Source: Myxococcales bacterium
Lineage (GTDB): Bacteria > Myxococcota_A > Polyangia > Haliangiales > Haliangiaceae
DNA: 64,000 nucleotides
Direction: 5' to 3'
Assembly (NCBI GenBank): GCA_016716835.1
Contig: JADJUW010000001.1
Location: 744,001-808,000, forward strand
Shown piece by piece: positions 55,004 to 63,556 of this stretch. Below the pieces are notes generated by a model. It was not told the DNA's origin. It did not search any database and saw nothing but the letters and a program-made list of their open reading frames with translations. How positions within the stretch are numbered: position 1 is the stretch's first letter; every line of letters begins with the position of its first letter. A program made the position numbers and the translations under genes.

Positions 55004-56389
55004 ATGACCCATACCAAGTCAATTAACGCCGCGGCGCTAACGATCGCGTTGGCCATGACCTTTGGATGCCAGAGTTCGCCCGCCCCCAAGTCGCCCGCCT
55101 CGTTAGATGCTGCAGCCGCGCAAATTACCGCCTACATCGACAAGCGCTTCGACGCCACCCCTGCCGACCGCGAAGCCCTCTTGGCTGATCTGCAGGCGTT
55201 GGCAATCAATGCGACCGAGCTCGAGGAGCTCATTCGGCGTCCTCCCTCCAGCCTCGTGCCCGCTGCGTGGGCACCTGGCACCATCACCGGCGAAAATGCG
55301 ATTTCATGCTTCCACGTCGATTATGACTCGGTCTACTACGCGCGCATGCCCGCCGGCGCGAGCAGCTCACCGCTGCCGGTGCTAGTGGTGGGGCATGGCG
55401 GCAACTCGTCGATGGACGCGGGTTTTGCGCGCAGCACCGCACTCAGTTATGCGCAGGCCTACGCGCCGCTCGCGGATGCGCTAGGCGCCGTCTTGGTGGC
55501 GCCGGCGAGCGAGCGCGGCTGGAGCCCTATCGGCGACTCACTGATCTTGTCGGTGCTCTCAGAGCTGCAGCGCCGGGTTGCGATTGATCCCGACCGCATC
55601 TATCTCACTGGACAATCCATGGGCGGGCACCTTGCGTGGCGCTCGACCGTCAACTTCAGCGACACCTATGCGGCGTTCCTCCCGATGAGCGGCGGCTATC
55701 CCGAGTGGGCCGACGGCAAAAATGAGACCCTCTACAACGCATGGGATACCGTTGGCTACCACACGTGGGGCGAGAGTGAGATCTACGATCTCGACCTCAC
55801 CAACGAAGCCATTGCGGAATTTCTCACCCAGCACGGCTATGCCTGGCACGGCGAGTCGGCCGCGGGCGAACACCCAATCGCCACCGATAAGTTCGACGCC
55901 ATCGTTGCGGCAATTGGCGAGGTCAGCCGGCAGCTCTACGCACCCACGCTGTATTTTCGTGGTGGCGGCGCCATGCAATATGTCGCCAACTGGGACATCG
56001 AGAGCTGGCCCGAACACACCATTAGCGCCACGCGCCCGCTGATGTACAATAGCCATCGCTTTGTGCGCTTGGGGGTGCGCGACGACGATCTAACCAAGGT
56101 GCAGTACATCCGCGGGCGGGTGCAGCCTGGCAATATCATCGAATTGACAACGCAAGAGGTGCGGCGGCTTACGGTCATGCTGCATCCCGACCTCGGCATT
56201 GACCTCGCGACCCCCGTCACCATCAAGGTGAACGGCGCAGTAGCCTTCACGGGCGTCGTCGCGCCAGATCTGGGCCGCATGCTCGACTTGGTTCGCGAGT
56301 ATGATGATCGCGGCCGTATCTTCCACGGCTTCGTCGACCTCGACGTCGACACCGACGCCATCGTCGGCCCGCCCTGGCAAGCCGAGTGA
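55004..56389 (+). CDS. Lipoprotein alpha/beta hydrolase (PHB depolymerase/esterase-like)
   Basis: 461 residues from the ATG at 55004; the longer frame upstream has no signal. Lipobox TFGC (LALAMTFGCQSS). Hydrolase signatures: LPVLVVGHGGNSSMDAG, the nucleophile elbow RIYLTGQSMGGHLAW (GQSMG), FLPMSGGYPEW, a late SHRFVRLG His and an Ig-like C-terminal piece. Resembles esterases/depolymerases of the feruloyl/PHB type. It acts outside the cell, substrate unknown. It is divergent from the amidohydrolase lipoprotein. Confidence 0.78.
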   Translation: MTHTKSINAAALTIALAMTFGCQSSPAPKSPASLDAAAAQITAYIDKRFDATPADREALLADLQALAINATELEELIRRPPSSLVPAAWAPGTITGENAISCFHVDYDSVYYARMPAGASSSPLPVLVVGHGGNSSMDAGFARSTALSYAQAYAPLADALGAVLVAPASERGWSPIGDSLILSVLSELQRRVAIDPDRIYLTGQSMGGHLAWRSTVNFSDTYAAFLPMSGGYPEWADGKNETLYNAWDTVGYHTWGESEIYDLDLTNEAIAEFLTQHGYAWHGESAAGEHPIATDKFDAIVAAIGEVSRQLYAPTLYFRGGGAMQYVANWDIESWPEHTISATRPLMYNSHRFVRLGVRDDDLTKVQYIRGRVQPGNIIELTTQEVRRLTVMLHPDLGIDLATPVTIKVNGAVAFTGVVAPDLGRMLDLVREYDDRGRIFHGFVDLDVDTDAIVGPPWQAE

Positions 56390-56445
56390 TTTGCCTAAGC
56401 GCTAGGCTTATGAAGTATTGACCCGCTCGGAACGGGGCACACCCG

Positions 56446-57276
56446 CTATTCGTTCGCCGAACAGTCGTACTTGTGGGTAATGAAGAGGTCGAAAAACTTC
56501 TCGGTGGCGTCGGGCAGCTCCTGGATTTGGAGGTTGGCACAATTGTTCCAGCCATAGCCTGCCAGGTCGGCGCGCGCGGCCTCAGCGTCGACGCCGCTGG
56601 CAAGTTTCTCTGCCCATGACGGCGCCGCACCAGGCCTGGCCGCCTCCGCCGTTGCAAGCACGCGCCAGGCCGCCACGACGCCATCGGGTGTTTTTGACAT
56701 GAGCCCATCCGCAAGGTCACGGCACGCCCCATAAAACGGTGAGGCCGCTAGCTGCGCGGGATTTTGGTGCGCCGTGACAACTGATTGCTCGAGTTGCTGA
56801 TGCCGTTTTACCCACGTTATGACGTCGGCGCGACGCTGTTCCCAGGCGGGCTCGGCCACGATGAGCAGGCCATTTAGGTGCGCCAAATCAGCGGCCTGCT
56901 TGGCCGCCATCGCAGGATCAGGGATACCGCTTGAATTGACATAGAAGCCGCCGAACGAACCGTCGAGCAGCTCCGCCGTGGCGAGCAGTTCGGCCTCAGT
57001 GTAGCGGCCGGCATCGTAGGTACCTCTGAGCTCACAATCTCCAACTTGCTTGGAAAACTTGGCGACCGTACCGCTAGCGGCTCGAGGCGTTACGCTGCGG
57101 GCGGGTTCCGCGGGCGCTAGCACCTGCGCGCTCGGTTGCGCGGTGGGTTGCGGAGCAGGTGCAACTGCGACTGGCGCAGACGCCTCGACAGCAGGAGGCT
57201 TTTCCACAGGCGCCTTGCACGCTGCCGCTGCGCTGATGCCAACAGAGATGATCCAAACAATTTCACTTCTCGCCAT
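56446..57276 (-). CDS. Lipoprotein, unknown function
   Basis: 276 residues from the ATG at 57276 (an ATG two codons earlier is also possible). Lipobox AAAAC (ISVGISAAAACK), a Pro/Ala linker to about 65, then a soluble all-helical region (LLATAELLDGSFGGFYVNSSG, ADVITWVKRHQQLEQSV) with four Cys. No recognised family. It faces the exported-protein gene at 57381 with 104 bases between; only that gene has a sigma-54 element. Confidence 0.6.
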   Translation of the reverse strand: MARSEIVWIISVGISAAAACKAPVEKPPAVEASAPVAVAPAPQPTAQPSAQVLAPAEPARSVTPRAASGTVAKFSKQVGDCELRGTYDAGRYTEAELLATAELLDGSFGGFYVNSSGIPDPAMAAKQAADLAHLNGLLIVAEPAWEQRRADVITWVKRHQQLEQSVVTAHQNPAQLAASPFYGACRDLADGLMSKTPDGVVAAWRVLATAEAARPGAAPSWAEKLASGVDAEAARADLAGYGWNNCANLQIQELPDATEKFFDLFITHKYDCSANE

Positions 57277-57351
57277 ATGCACCCTTTTTCGTAACCGACG
57301 AATAAGTCTGGCTAGCTACCATAAGACGTCGCATATCGTCAGCGCTTTTAT

Positions 57352-57367
57352 TGGCTCGCGCTTTGCA
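57352..57367 (+). promoter_or_regulatory. Sigma-54 type -24/-12 promoter
   Basis: TGGCTCGCGCTTTGCA, one mismatch to consensus. The ATG at 57381 is 15 bases beyond the -12 C. Confidence 0.8.
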
Positions 57368-57380
57368 TTTTAGTCTTGCC

Positions 57381-58253
57381 ATGTCCAGGTTTCTAATGGC
57401 TTTCGCGGCCTTACCTATTTGTTGGGGGCTTGTGACCCTCGGCCAAGCGGGGTCTGCCGTTGCCGATCGAGGCGCCGTCGTTACGTCAAAGCCACGGGTA
57501 TCGCCGTCCCAGCGGCGGTGGCAAAAAGCCGTGGCCGCCCCGCGCGCTATGCCGCGCCTCATCTCTGGCGCCAACGAGGGAACCATGCACCGCAGTGAAG
57601 ACCTCGGCGCTGGCCTCCCCGGCACCACCTGGACGCAAGTAAGCGACGGTCATGCCGAACAAATCGTTGTCAATCCGCGCACGGGCGCTAAGGCGAGATG
57701 GCTCCTTTTTGGGATCTGGGAAAATGGTGACTTCTCTGCTTCCACCACGAAGACATTTGAAGCCTCAAATAAGCGCACGGGCAAGCGCACCGGTATGGCC
57801 ACCGAATCACCGGTCGATGAAAAAATTTCCGTCGAAGCGACAAGGATTCTCGATTTTACGCCCAACGGTGCGACGAGAACCGTTAATTTGCAAACCAAGC
57901 GCGCTACGCGCAAGCAAGAGCGTACGGTTATCCACGACATCCGGAAAACCGCGGAAGGTCTCGTCGAAGAGTCCGAGTATAAGGCCAAGCTGGACGGCGC
58001 CTTCACCTACGATGTAGTCATCCACAAAACGAACGGCAAGCAAACACTGAGGGGCCACCTAATAAGAGATGCCGCCTCGGGTTCGTCTATCGAACTCGCT
58101 ACCCGCCTCGCGGATCCGCAAGGGGAGGTTACGCTGTCGGAACTTGTGCTCAAGCCGGGCAACACGCTCATGCAAGCGTTGCCGTTTATCATGCGCGCCC
58201 GCGATATTCCCGCGGCGCTCAAGGAACGCCTGGCCGGCTACCTTCAGCAGTAG
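57381..58253 (+). CDS. Secreted protein, unknown family
   Basis: 290 residues from the ATG at 57381; the earlier ATG at 57351 lies before the promoter. Signal peptide core FLMAFAALPICWGLVTLG. The mature part is beta-rich with basic strands (SVEATRILDFTPNGATRTVNL, KRATRKQERTVIHDIRKT, AFTYDVVIHKTNGKQTLRGHL) and a C-terminal helical piece (LMQALPFIMRARDIPAALKERLAGYLQ). No family was recognised. Member of the sigma-54 set. Confidence 0.65.
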   Translation: MSRFLMAFAALPICWGLVTLGQAGSAVADRGAVVTSKPRVSPSQRRWQKAVAAPRAMPRLISGANEGTMHRSEDLGAGLPGTTWTQVSDGHAEQIVVNPRTGAKARWLLFGIWENGDFSASTTKTFEASNKRTGKRTGMATESPVDEKISVEATRILDFTPNGATRTVNLQTKRATRKQERTVIHDIRKTAEGLVEESEYKAKLDGAFTYDVVIHKTNGKQTLRGHLIRDAASGSSIELATRLADPQGEVTLSELVLKPGNTLMQALPFIMRARDIPAALKERLAGYLQQ

Positions 58254-58325
58254 CAGTAACGCACGCTCAGCGATCGTGGGACTACTAGGCCCCACCAACC
58301 GCACTGCGCTGGTAAACTTGACCTC

Positions 58326-59912
58326 TTACGTGAGCACGGCAAGCCGGCGCTTGTGGGCGGCGATTTGTTCGCGGCCCGAGAGCACGCGGGCGCGCGGACC
58401 CGTCGGCGTGGTGCCGTGTTTTAGGAACGCCTGCTTGTACGCCGCAAACGTGCCCCCATTTCGATAGGCGTCGAGCACGGCGAGGCCGGCGGTGTGGTCG
58501 CCCTGCGCCAACATATATTCGACCCACGCCCATTTTGCCGACGTCGATCGAATCTCGACTTGCTCGGTGAGGCCCGCGGCGCGGATGCCGTTTTGCAAGC
58601 GCGCCAGCCTCGCAGTGACGACGTCGATGCCCGCGAAGTCGGTGCCGTCGAGCGGCGTATTTCGCTTGGCGACGAACGGCGCGATGCCATAGGCGATCGA
58701 CGCATGTGCCGCGGCGAGCTCGGCGGAAAAGCGCACCAGCTCGTCGATATCGTCGTCGGTCTCCTCGGGCACGCCAACCATCATGTAGATCTTGGTGGTC
58801 TTGAGCCGGTGTTCCGCGGCATAGCGCGCGCTGCTCAGCAAATGCGCCTCCTTGGTCGAACGCTCGATGACGCGTCGCATGCGCTCGCTCGCGCCGTCGG
58901 CGGCCACGGTGAGCGTGCGATAGCCGCCTTTGGCGAGATAGCCGACGAATTCGCTGGTGAGCTTGTCAGCGCGTAGGCTCGAGATGCCAATTTCGCGATC
59001 GCCGCCGCGCACCACGCCGGCGACAATTTCCATAATGTCGGGATGGTCGGTCACCGCGGCGCCGACCAAGCCGACGCGTTTTGCATCGGCGGGAATCGCG
59101 TCCAAGATCGTCGCGACGTCCACCGCGCGCATGCCGCCGTTGGTGGTGCGTCGCATAACGCAATAGGTGCAGCCGCGTGAACAACCGCGCGCCGCCTCGG
59201 TAAGAAACATATTCGATAGCTCGGCATGTGGCGTCATGATCACCGAGCGCGCCGGTAACAAAGCGTCGGCAACCTGCGCCACGGCGGGGATGGTCTCGCC
59301 GTGCACCGACGGCACATAAACGCCCGGCAGCTTGGCAACCTCCGGGATGAACTTGCTGCGGGCAAAGGACGACGCGCTGGCAAGCTCGAGCACGGTGGCG
59401 ATGAGCTCTTCGCCTTCGCCCATGATGATGGCATCGGCAAAATGCTGCAGCGGGGCAGGGTTGGAAAACGTTAACGGCCCACCGCAAATAATAAGCGGAT
59501 GGCGGTCGTCGCGGTCATTTGCGAGCAGCGGCACGCGGGCGCGCTCCATGCATTCGAGCATGCCGGCGATTTCCAGCTCGTAGGCCACCGAAAACGCGAG
59601 CACCGGATACGAGCCAACGTCGTCGCCACGCTCTAGCGTAGCAAACGGCGCATCCATCGCCACGCGGTCGGCAGGTGGCGGCAACATCGCGCGATCCGCG
59701 GCCCACTGCGGCATGTCGTGGATGCGCTTGTAGATAACCTGATAACCCAGCGACGACATCGCGGCGTTGTAGGGGCTTGGATACACCAACGCGACGCGAT
59801 ACGGCGCCTCCTTAAACAGCGTGCCGCGCTCGTCCGCCAGCAGCGCCGCGGTGCGATCGTCGCCATGGCGATTGGCGCGTTGCGAGCGGCGTTTGGCGAG
59901 GGAGGCAGACAT
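58326..59912 (-). CDS. B12-binding radical-SAM protein (short paralogue)
   Basis: 528 residues. N-terminal B12-binding-like fold (VALVYPSPYNAAMSSLGYQVIY, VLAFSVAYELEIAGMLECMERA, ICGGPLTFSNPAPLQHFADAIIMGEGEE), then the radical-SAM core with ARGCSRGCTYCVM (CxxxCxxC) and VGLVGAAVTDHPDIMEI. It lacks the TIGR03936 C-terminal domain of the 43359 gene. The reaction is unknown. It converges with the secreted-protein gene at 57381. Confidence 0.85.
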   Translation of the reverse strand: MSASLAKRRSQRANRHGDDRTAALLADERGTLFKEAPYRVALVYPSPYNAAMSSLGYQVIYKRIHDMPQWAADRAMLPPPADRVAMDAPFATLERGDDVGSYPVLAFSVAYELEIAGMLECMERARVPLLANDRDDRHPLIICGGPLTFSNPAPLQHFADAIIMGEGEELIATVLELASASSFARSKFIPEVAKLPGVYVPSVHGETIPAVAQVADALLPARSVIMTPHAELSNMFLTEAARGCSRGCTYCVMRRTTNGGMRAVDVATILDAIPADAKRVGLVGAAVTDHPDIMEIVAGVVRGGDREIGISSLRADKLTSEFVGYLAKGGYRTLTVAADGASERMRRVIERSTKEAHLLSSARYAAEHRLKTTKIYMMVGVPEETDDDIDELVRFSAELAAAHASIAYGIAPFVAKRNTPLDGTDFAGIDVVTARLARLQNGIRAAGLTEQVEIRSTSAKWAWVEYMLAQGDHTAGLAVLDAYRNGGTFAAYKQAFLKHGTTPTGPRARVLSGREQIAAHKRRLAVLT

Positions 59913-60081
59913 GGTAAATGGGCGTCAGCGTCGTTCTAGACCGCCTGCGCCCGCCGGGCAACCATAAAACAGTCACTTGCACCTCGCCGTAGCTCGGCCC
60001 CGGCTTATCGAACTGCCGCCGGTGCGCATTGCGCCCCAGGCCACGCTTGTCGTCACCGCGCATTGCCCGGACAATATTTAG

Positions 60082-61872
60082 ATGGGGACCTTGGCCTTTC
60101 GCGTTTCGGTGCTGCAGCCGCAGGCGCATACCGCGCAACTAGAACTCGATATTCCTGCGAGCGTCGCGCCCGGCGACACTGTCGACGTCGCGATGCCCGC
60201 GTGGTGCCCGGGGTCGTATCTGGTTCGCGATTATGCGCGCTGGGTGCGTGACCTTGTCGCCGTGGACAGTACGGGCGCGTCGCTGCCCATCACCAAGCTC
60301 GACAAGCAAACCTGGCGCATTGCGCGCGGTGCCGGCACCACCACCGTGCGCTACACCGTTTACGGCCACGATCTAACCGTGCGCACCAATCACATCGACG
60401 TCACGCATGCGTTTTTGCACGGACCCGCGACGTTTCTCTACGTCCCCGCTGCCCGCGAGGCCGCGGTCACCGTCGCCGTGACCTGCGACGTCGCGTGGAG
60501 CCTGGTCGTTGGCCAGCCGGTGCGCGGCGAGCGCGGCCAATTTGCCTTTGACGCCGCCAACATCGACGAACTCTACGACGCGCCGCTGCACCTGGGTCAG
60601 CAAACCATCCACGAATTCTATGTCGATGGCGTTACGTTTGATTTGGCGCTATGGGGCGAGGTGCCCGCCCGCGGTACCTACGACGTCGCGACGCTGTGCC
60701 GCGACTTGCAGGCCATTTTGCACGCGCACGGTAAGCGCTTCGGAGGCTTTCCCTTTACGCGTTACGCCTTTGTCGTGATGTTCGTTGCCGACGGCTACGG
60801 CGGCCTCGAACACCGCAATTCGTCGATCAATATTTACGGCGCGAATGCCTTCTCGGCGCGCAAGCCCTACGAAGGGTTGCTCGAGCTGCTGTCGCACGAG
60901 TTTTTCCACGCTTACAACGGCAAGCGCATCGCGCCGGCGGCGTTGCTACATTTTGACTACACCAAGGAGGCGTACACCAAATGCCTATGGGTGATGGAGG
61001 GCATTACCAGCCACTACGATCGGTGGAGCCTGCTGGAGGCTAAGACTATTTCCGCGGGCAGCTATTTCGAAAAAGTGCTCGACGATTGGACGCGCCTGTT
61101 GCACACGCCGGGGCGCGCGCAGCAGAGCCTTGAGCAGTCGTCGTTTGACGCGTGGATCAAGCTTTATAAGCCCGACGAGTCTAACGTCAACACCACGGTC
61201 AGCTACTACTTAAAGGGCGGCCTGGTGATGTTTGCGCTCGATTTGCACGTGCGCCTGGAAACCAACGGGGCCAAATCGCTCGATGACATCATGCGAGCGC
61301 TATGGCTGCGCTATGGGCAAACGGGCACGCCGCATCCCGAGGAGTTGGCGCCGTTGTTTTCGGAGGTGTCCGGACTGGATCTGGAGCCATTTTTTGCCCG
61401 CTATGTGCGCGGCACCCAAGATCCGCCTCTCGGCGAGCTGCTTGCACGCGTCGGCCTCGCGCTTGTCGCGACGCGCTCAGAAAATGGCGACGCCGGGCCC
61501 GCGGTTTGGCTTGGCGTCACCGGCAGCGGCCGCATCGGCACCGTGCTCGACGACACGCCCGCGGCGCGCGCTGGCCTTTCGCCTGGCGATGAATGGGTGG
61601 CGCTCGATGGCGTGCGCGCCCAGGCCGACGCCGACGTGCGCGCGCAGCTCATGGGCCGCCAACCGGGCGACATAGTAACGGCCACGGTGTTTCGCCGCGG
61701 CCGGCTTCATCAAGTGCCCGTCACGCTCGCCGCCGCGCCGATGAACAAGCACCAAATCTGCGTCGTCGACGCGCCAAGCGATGCGGCGCGGGCGGCCTAC
61801 AAGGCGTGGATCGGCGAGGAGCTGGGGAAAGGCGCGATCGCGACCGTGTCGATTACGGCGCGGATGCTATAG
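60082..61872 (+). CDS. M61-family metallopeptidase with PDZ domain (glycyl aminopeptidase type)
   Basis: 596 residues, no obvious signal peptide. N-terminal beta domain (PAWCPGSYLVRDYARWVRDL), then the catalytic domain: GGLEHRNSS, the zinc motif SHEFFHAYNGKRIAP (HExxH) and the GITSHYD-like WVMEGITSHYDRW downstream Glu. The C-terminal part is a PDZ domain (GSGRIGTVLDDTPAARAGLSPGDEWVALDG). Removes N-terminal glycine or similar residues in characterised members. The next gene, a lipoprotein, starts 7 bases after its stop. Confidence 0.88.
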   Translation: MGTLAFRVSVLQPQAHTAQLELDIPASVAPGDTVDVAMPAWCPGSYLVRDYARWVRDLVAVDSTGASLPITKLDKQTWRIARGAGTTTVRYTVYGHDLTVRTNHIDVTHAFLHGPATFLYVPAAREAAVTVAVTCDVAWSLVVGQPVRGERGQFAFDAANIDELYDAPLHLGQQTIHEFYVDGVTFDLALWGEVPARGTYDVATLCRDLQAILHAHGKRFGGFPFTRYAFVVMFVADGYGGLEHRNSSINIYGANAFSARKPYEGLLELLSHEFFHAYNGKRIAPAALLHFDYTKEAYTKCLWVMEGITSHYDRWSLLEAKTISAGSYFEKVLDDWTRLLHTPGRAQQSLEQSSFDAWIKLYKPDESNVNTTVSYYLKGGLVMFALDLHVRLETNGAKSLDDIMRALWLRYGQTGTPHPEELAPLFSEVSGLDLEPFFARYVRGTQDPPLGELLARVGLALVATRSENGDAGPAVWLGVTGSGRIGTVLDDTPAARAGLSPGDEWVALDGVRAQADADVRAQLMGRQPGDIVTATVFRRGRLHQVPVTLAAAPMNKHQICVVDAPSDAARAAYKAWIGEELGKGAIATVSITARML

Positions 61873-61879
61873 TTCGCGC

Positions 61880-62506
61880 ATGAAGCTGCGATCTAACCAT
61901 TTGACCATCGGGCTCCTCGTGGCGGGCGCTGGCGTCGCCTCGGTATCCTGCAAAGATAAAGAAGCCAAGACTGGCCTGCCGCCGGCGACGCAGTGGCAAG
62001 CGCCCGCGGCGGGCGCCGCCATCGGCGGCATGCCGGCCGGTGATCCGCACGCCGGCATTCCTGGCGCGCCAAGCTTGTCCGGCGGGGGCGCGGGAGGCGT
62101 TGACGTCGGCGCCCTCGGCATGCCGCCGCCCGACCCAAACCGCGCCATCGACGCCACCAAATATGTGCGCGGCACGCTATCACTTAGCGCGGCGCTTAAA
62201 GACGCGGTGCCGCCCGGCGCGGTGATTTTTCTCTCGCTTCGCGCCGCCGATGCCAACGGGCAGGCCGTCGCCGGGCCGCCGATTGCGGTCGACCGCCTGA
62301 CGATCGACTCGTGGCCTATCGATTTCGATCTCAACGAAGCCAAGGCCATGGTCGCGGGCACGCATTTCCCTGCGCGCGTCGTGGTGCAAGCGCGCGTCGA
62401 CAACGACAGCGACGCCATCAGCAAGAACCCCGGCGACCTCGTCGGGCAGGCGGTCGTCGACGTGCCGTCGACCGACGTCAAGCTGGTGTTTTCCACCAAG
62501 CTCTAA
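61880..62506 (+). CDS. Lipoprotein with CcmI/CycH-like C-terminal domain (putative)
   Basis: 208 residues from the ATG at 61880. Lipobox SVSC (VAGAGVASVSCKDK), a Gly/Ala/Pro linker to about 85, then a compact beta domain: VRGTLSLSAALKDAVPPGAVIFLSLRAAD, PPIAVDRL, WPIDFDLNEAKAMVAG, VVVQARVDNDSDA and NPGDLVGQ. This is like the C-terminal domain of cytochrome c maturation protein CcmI. No other maturation gene is nearby, so the role is open. Confidence 0.6.
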   Translation: MKLRSNHLTIGLLVAGAGVASVSCKDKEAKTGLPPATQWQAPAAGAAIGGMPAGDPHAGIPGAPSLSGGGAGGVDVGALGMPPPDPNRAIDATKYVRGTLSLSAALKDAVPPGAVIFLSLRAADANGQAVAGPPIAVDRLTIDSWPIDFDLNEAKAMVAGTHFPARVVVQARVDNDSDAISKNPGDLVGQAVVDVPSTDVKLVFSTKL

Positions 62507-62522
62507 CGCCTGCTAAACATAC

Positions 62523-63284
62523 CTAGAGCGAGCCAACGACGACATCGCTAATGGGGGCATACACTTGCGCGACCCCGATAACGCATAGGGTGCGCCAGTA
62601 GCTCGCCGTGATCGTAGCGAGCATCTGGGTCGGGGCAGCTTCGAGGGCAAATGCGCTCGCCAAAGCGACCTGACCATTCCACCAATTGTCGGCGTGATCG
62701 ACGGCGTAGCCACCATATGGCTCGGAAACGCAGTCAATGCGTTGGTCATTGATATAGAAAAGGCCATCCGCGCCACGCGTAGCCATGCCGTGCCCGACAT
62801 TGACGTTGGGGTTGGCAGCGACTTCCTCGAACGCCTTCGCGCCGTCAGCTATCATGGCTCGGTAGGCATTGGTGAGCACGACCGATGGTTTCGCGACCGC
62901 AAGCTCTTCGTCTGTGGTCGATAGGCCATTGGCGACGACAACATCAAAGATGATCGAGGCATCGCCGATTCGCTGCAAAATCTCCGCGGCGTATGGCGCC
63001 ATCTCGGGGCTCAGCGCGACGTCGCCGACCAGGCACGATTTGCCGCGTCCGCTCGCGGGACAATCGAAGTCGCCAAACGCATGCAACGTGACCTGGTTCG
63101 TGGCGGCATCGGCCCGTAGCCATCCGCGAATTGCGCCAGCCTTGTCGAGGCTGCCTTCGTAAACGGAAAAGCCACCGGGCAGTGCGTCGCCTGACTCCGC
63201 GTCGGGCGACATACATCCTAAGGCGGAGGGCACTAAGGCCGCGAGACATAGGGAGGTAAAACCGATGTTTGATAACTTCTTCAT
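62523..63284 (-). CDS. Exported lipoprotein, unknown function
   Basis: 253 residues. Lipobox SALGC (LAALVPSALGCMS) and an acidic stretch after the Cys (SPDAESGD), like the 21292-22107 lipoprotein. The mature part contains RGWLRADAATNQVTLHAFGDFDCPASGRGKSCLV, VVVANGLSTTDEELA and GQVALASAFAL, with no clear family. A sigma-54 element lies 14 bases before the ATG. Confidence 0.7.
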   Translation of the reverse strand: MKKLSNIGFTSLCLAALVPSALGCMSPDAESGDALPGGFSVYEGSLDKAGAIRGWLRADAATNQVTLHAFGDFDCPASGRGKSCLVGDVALSPEMAPYAAEILQRIGDASIIFDVVVANGLSTTDEELAVAKPSVVLTNAYRAMIADGAKAFEEVAANPNVNVGHGMATRGADGLFYINDQRIDCVSEPYGGYAVDHADNWWNGQVALASAFALEAAPTQMLATITASYWRTLCVIGVAQVYAPISDVVVGSL

Positions 63285-63296
63285 GGCTGGGCCTAT

Positions 63297-63312
63297 TGCA
63301 AGGCGGCGGCCA
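63297..63312 (-). promoter_or_regulatory. Sigma-54 type -24/-12 promoter
   Basis: Minus strand TGGCCGCCGCCTTGCA; TGGC and CTTGCA are correctly spaced, the middle of the -24 box differs. The ATG at 63284 is 14 bases beyond the -12 C. Confidence 0.6.
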
Positions 63313-63556
63313 ACTTCGGGGCTGCGAGCGCGCAGCTAAGGAACAGCTAGTTAGCCTTAGCGCGACGCAAACATGTATGACTTGTGATCGAGAGCGTCGG
63401 ATGGCCGACAATTGCGCTGGAGCCAAGTGGCAACAGCTGCTGGCAACGCTGGCAACTGCAGTGAGCACCGCAACTGCGCTCAAATGTTAAGAATTTTACT
63501 ATCGAGCGCGCTCCGGCCTGGCGTTATTTCATATCAAGCACGCGCGGGCGTCTGGG

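Noticed and set aside
63420..63480. Repeated TGGCAAC units as sigma-54 elements or an iteron-like array.
   Set aside because: Spacing to TTGC/CTGC is wrong and only three irregular copies are present.
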